Shown one piece after another: positions 14,715 through 16,863 of a DNA stretch of 16,863 bases. The notes under the pieces were generated by a model that worked only from the letters and a program-made list of their open reading frames with translations, made no database searches and was not told the origin of the DNA. The stretch is from Candidatus Zixiibacteriota bacterium (GTDB lineage Bacteria > Zixibacteria > MSB-5A5 > GN15 > PGXB01), in assembly GCA_003641425.1 (NCBI GenBank), contig QNAH01000009.1, positions 1 to 16,863 on the forward strand, given 5' to 3'. Within the stretch, counting starts at the first letter, position 1. Each line of letters begins with the position of its first letter. The translations under genes and the position numbers were made by a program.

Positions 14715-16712
14715 ATGAACAACACCTCGAAAAAATCACTTATTATCGTGCTTTTACTCGCACTGATAATTTTGAGATTTATCGACCTGGATTCCGATCC
14801 GCCGTCTTTTTATATCGGTCACGGTCAGGCGCACTTGACCGACCCGTACCACCTCACCCATTTCGCAAAAAATAAAATCCTTTTCGATAACTGGAACCCC
14901 TTTGAATTCCACCGCTGGGACATTTTCAAAAACTCGCTTGTCTCGGCCTTCTCGTTTTTATTGTTCTCCCTGTTCGGCGTATCCCGCATAACCGCCAACC
15001 TGACAGCCGTTCTTCTCAATACCGGCGGCCTGTTTCTATTTCTCCTCGGACTCCGAAAACACCGGGGGAACACCGAAATCATATTGACATTATTATTTTT
15101 GCTCCTTAACAGCACTCTGCTGTTTTACGGGCGTCTCCCCTTCCTTGAAAACGGTTTGATATTTCTTGCCGGATTGACCTTCTATATATTTATCAAATTC
15201 CATGATCGTATTTGGGGACTGATCCTGACAGGGTTTCTTATCTCGATCGCCGCCCTGGCCGGAAAATTGTTCGGATTTATCCTGCTCGGTCCGGCCATAT
15301 TGACCCTGATCTATTTACACCGGACAGAAGCAATCATACCCTCTCTATATATAATCGGCGGGGTTGTTATTGGCGCCGCCGCATATCTGATAATTCTGTT
15401 TGGGAGCGATATTCCAACCCTCCTGAATTACTACAACGAGCAGACTGTCGGGATGTACGGAACCCCGCCAGGATTTACATCAATTGCCAATTTTTTCAAA
15501 ATGCTTCTGACCTTCGGCGGCGAATCGGGGCTTTATGAGTACATCCCGTTCTTCACTCTCCTTTCCGGCATCAGCTTTCTGATCCTGATTCTTACTGTAC
15601 CATATATGCCCAAACCCGACATTCGATATCTTCCGATCGTTTTTATCACCGGGTGGATTATTTCCGGGATCCTGGGACTGATGCCGTTTCAATACCGCCC
15701 CTTGCGGTACGGTCTCTTTTTGTACCTTCCACTGTCCGCCGTCTGTTCCTATACAATCGCGTTAACCATTGAAAAAAAATCAAGGTTGTCGCTTCATAAC
15801 AGATACATTTCGCTGACCCTCATTTTTTTCACCCTCTGGTACCTGTTGACTCAGCTCCGTATCCATTTCAGCCCGTTCGGAGATAAATTTCAGTCCGGTG
15901 TAAACAATATGTTTCTCACTTTAATTATCGCTCTGACCCTGACAGGTATTCTATTCCTTTTACTCGGGAAAAAAAGAATTAAAATGCCGCGGAAAACGAT
16001 GCTGGGCGTGATCGGCATCATCTGCATGGCCTTTATTATCAATCAGGGCCTGTACATCAACCGGGGTCTGTTTCAAAGCGGTCATTACCTGAAGCGGTAC
16101 AATAAAGAACTGGAACAGATCATCGACTCCAAGGCCGTTATCACCGGCCCTTACGGCGCCACCCTGACAGCCGATAACAGCATAAAAAACATCATCTACA
16201 TGTTTGGCCTCGCCAATATCGAGAAAGACCTGTTCGAAAAATATCCGATATCCCATATCGCAACCGATCCCTCCAACTGGAAACCCGCCCTCTCCGATTT
16301 TCCCTTTTTGAAATCTGCGGTCAGAATTGTCCAGATGCCGATTGGTGGAGTTGCCATTGACATTTTCAGGGTCCCGGAAGCTAATACACCTCTTACCGAT
16401 TTCGAAAAAGGATCCGTTTTCCTATCAGGCGGCCGGGCTGATTCGGCATATATATATCTTAAAAGATTTAACGATCGGCTCCCGGGGCATTACCTGGGTA
16501 TGACTCATCTGGCGTACGCCTCGCTGGTCAACGGGCGGCCCGATGAATGTTTGAAAATAATTGATAATCTATTGCTTGAATTACCCGATGATTATGTCCT
16601 TCACGGCTTCTGTAAGACAATCTATCTCCAGCTTTATAATACGACCAATGATAGCAAATACGTTCTGCTGTCCCAGAAGCATGAAGCACTCGAAAAGGAA
16701 CTTAAAAGATAA
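14715..16712 (+). CDS. Polytopic GT-C (PMT-like) glycosyltransferase with C-terminal soluble domain
   Basis: An integral membrane protein of 665 residues with about 11 to 13 hydrophobic segments between residues 8 and 445. It follows the GT-C plan of lipid-phosphosugar-dependent transferases. After TM1 comes a first extracytoplasmic loop rich in Asp and His (HGQAHLTDPYHLTHFAKN, with Asp43 a candidate catalytic base). Residues 137-149 (FYGRLPFLENGLI) match the R..xxxE element of PMT-type enzymes. Residues 450-665 form an extracytoplasmic soluble tail; about 560-650 is helical and TPR-like (GHYLGMTHLAYASLVNGRPDE). It may glycosylate proteins or envelope lipids. The RBS is weak (CAGG six bases before the ATG). 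Flanked by a terminator and a convergent gene, it appears monocistronic. The fold class is probable; donor and acceptor are unknown. Confidence 0.7.
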   Translation: MNNTSKKSLIIVLLLALIILRFIDLDSDPPSFYIGHGQAHLTDPYHLTHFAKNKILFDNWNPFEFHRWDIFKNSLVSAFSFLLFSLFGVSRITANLTAVLLNTGGLFLFLLGLRKHRGNTEIILTLLFLLLNSTLLFYGRLPFLENGLIFLAGLTFYIFIKFHDRIWGLILTGFLISIAALAGKLFGFILLGPAILTLIYLHRTEAIIPSLYIIGGVVIGAAAYLIILFGSDIPTLLNYYNEQTVGMYGTPPGFTSIANFFKMLLTFGGESGLYEYIPFFTLLSGISFLILILTVPYMPKPDIRYLPIVFITGWIISGILGLMPFQYRPLRYGLFLYLPLSAVCSYTIALTIEKKSRLSLHNRYISLTLIFFTLWYLLTQLRIHFSPFGDKFQSGVNNMFLTLIIALTLTGILFLLLGKKRIKMPRKTMLGVIGIICMAFIINQGLYINRGLFQSGHYLKRYNKELEQIIDSKAVITGPYGATLTADNSIKNIIYMFGLANIEKDLFEKYPISHIATDPSNWKPALSDFPFLKSAVRIVQMPIGGVAIDIFRVPEANTPLTDFEKGSVFLSGGRADSAYIYLKRFNDRLPGHYLGMTHLAYASLVNGRPDECLKIIDNLLLELPDDYVLHGFCKTIYLQLYNTTNDSKYVLLSQKHEALEKELKR

Positions 16713-16731
16713 GTCATTCCGACCTTACCAT

Positions 16732-16863
16732 TCAACAGACAGGCGTCGGACCGCCTTTATATAAATAATTTATCAGATATATTATATTCAGGAGATTAAT
16801 ATTTCCCGAGTCATTGGCGTCGGATGATTTAATCATAATCGGTGAAGGACCGTTACGGTACAG
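16732..16863 (-). CDS. C-terminus of a dockerin-bearing protein (5' end outside window)
   Basis: The minus strand is open from the right edge to a TGA at 16732-16734 and encodes 43 residues: the tail of one dockerin half (LYRNGPSP) followed by a complete half with the calcium loop SDANDSGNINLLN and YLINYLYKGGPTPVC. This matches the dockerin halves of the TSP3 gene and the C1A peptidase and ends the protein in the same way as the TSP3 gene (ProxCys at or next to the stop). The bulk of the gene lies to the right. It converges on the glycosyltransferase gene with a 19-bp gap and no obvious terminator between them. Too short for a length filter, but the match to the local dockerins makes it secure. 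Confidence 0.9.
   Translation of the reverse strand: MYRNGPSPIMIKSSDANDSGNINLLNIIYLINYLYKGGPTPVC

Overview
The window looks like chromosomal DNA from an uncultured Gram-negative bacterium of the FCB superphylum. My best guess is a Zixibacteria-like lineage, which is an inference from protein style and not a database match. The clues are paired dockerin-type modules built around the core INILDxTYxxNYLYKGGP, a giant thrombospondin-type-3 (TSP3) repeat protein, a lipoprotein with a lipobox, a predicted outer-membrane beta-barrel protein, and moderate GC with AT-rich intergenic DNA. I see no tRNA, rRNA, CRISPR array, IS element or phage gene.

Layout. (1) Positions 1-2730 (+) hold the 3' part of a very large secreted TSP3-repeat protein ending in a dockerin pair. 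An out-of-frame dockerin half-repeat follows its stop (about 2731-2825). (2) Positions 2922-5372 (-) encode a secreted papain-like (C1A) cysteine peptidase with an N-terminal dockerin pair. (3) Positions 5633-7822 (-) encode a SulP-STAS anion transporter with an extra coiled-coil insert. Both minus-strand genes end in near-identical GC hairpins followed by U-runs. (4) A divergent intergenic region (7823-8196) leads into a five-gene plus-strand signalling operon (8197-12726). Its genes are a cytidylate-kinase-like/BON-like/receiver fusion with a GTG start, a two-TM sensor histidine kinase, a single-domain receiver, a histidine kinase with no recognisable ATPase motifs, and a second single-domain receiver. 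A long hairpin closes it. (5) Positions 13067-14547 hold two overlapping envelope genes, an OmpA-like/beta-barrel protein and a lipoprotein with six DTx hexads, closed by a classic terminator. (6) Positions 14715-16712 (+) encode a polytopic GT-C/PMT-like glycosyltransferase. (7) At the right edge, 16732-16863 (-) is the C-terminal dockerin of another gene that runs out of the window.

How it may fit together. Three separate genes carry the same dockerin-type cassette, so they probably belong to one class of extracellular, calcium-binding proteins. No cohesin partner is visible here. The signalling operon has three receivers, one complete kinase and one kinase-like protein that keeps its phospho-acceptor His but not its ATP site, and no DNA-binding output domain. 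This is the composition expected of a multistep phosphorelay that acts through protein contacts or through a regulator encoded elsewhere. Its divergent placement beside SulP suggests, but does not show, that it senses or controls anion uptake. The most novel items are the kinase-like/receiver fusion with the surrounding phosphorelay, the coiled-coil insert in SulP, and the higher-order structure and dockerin fossil of the TSP3 gene.
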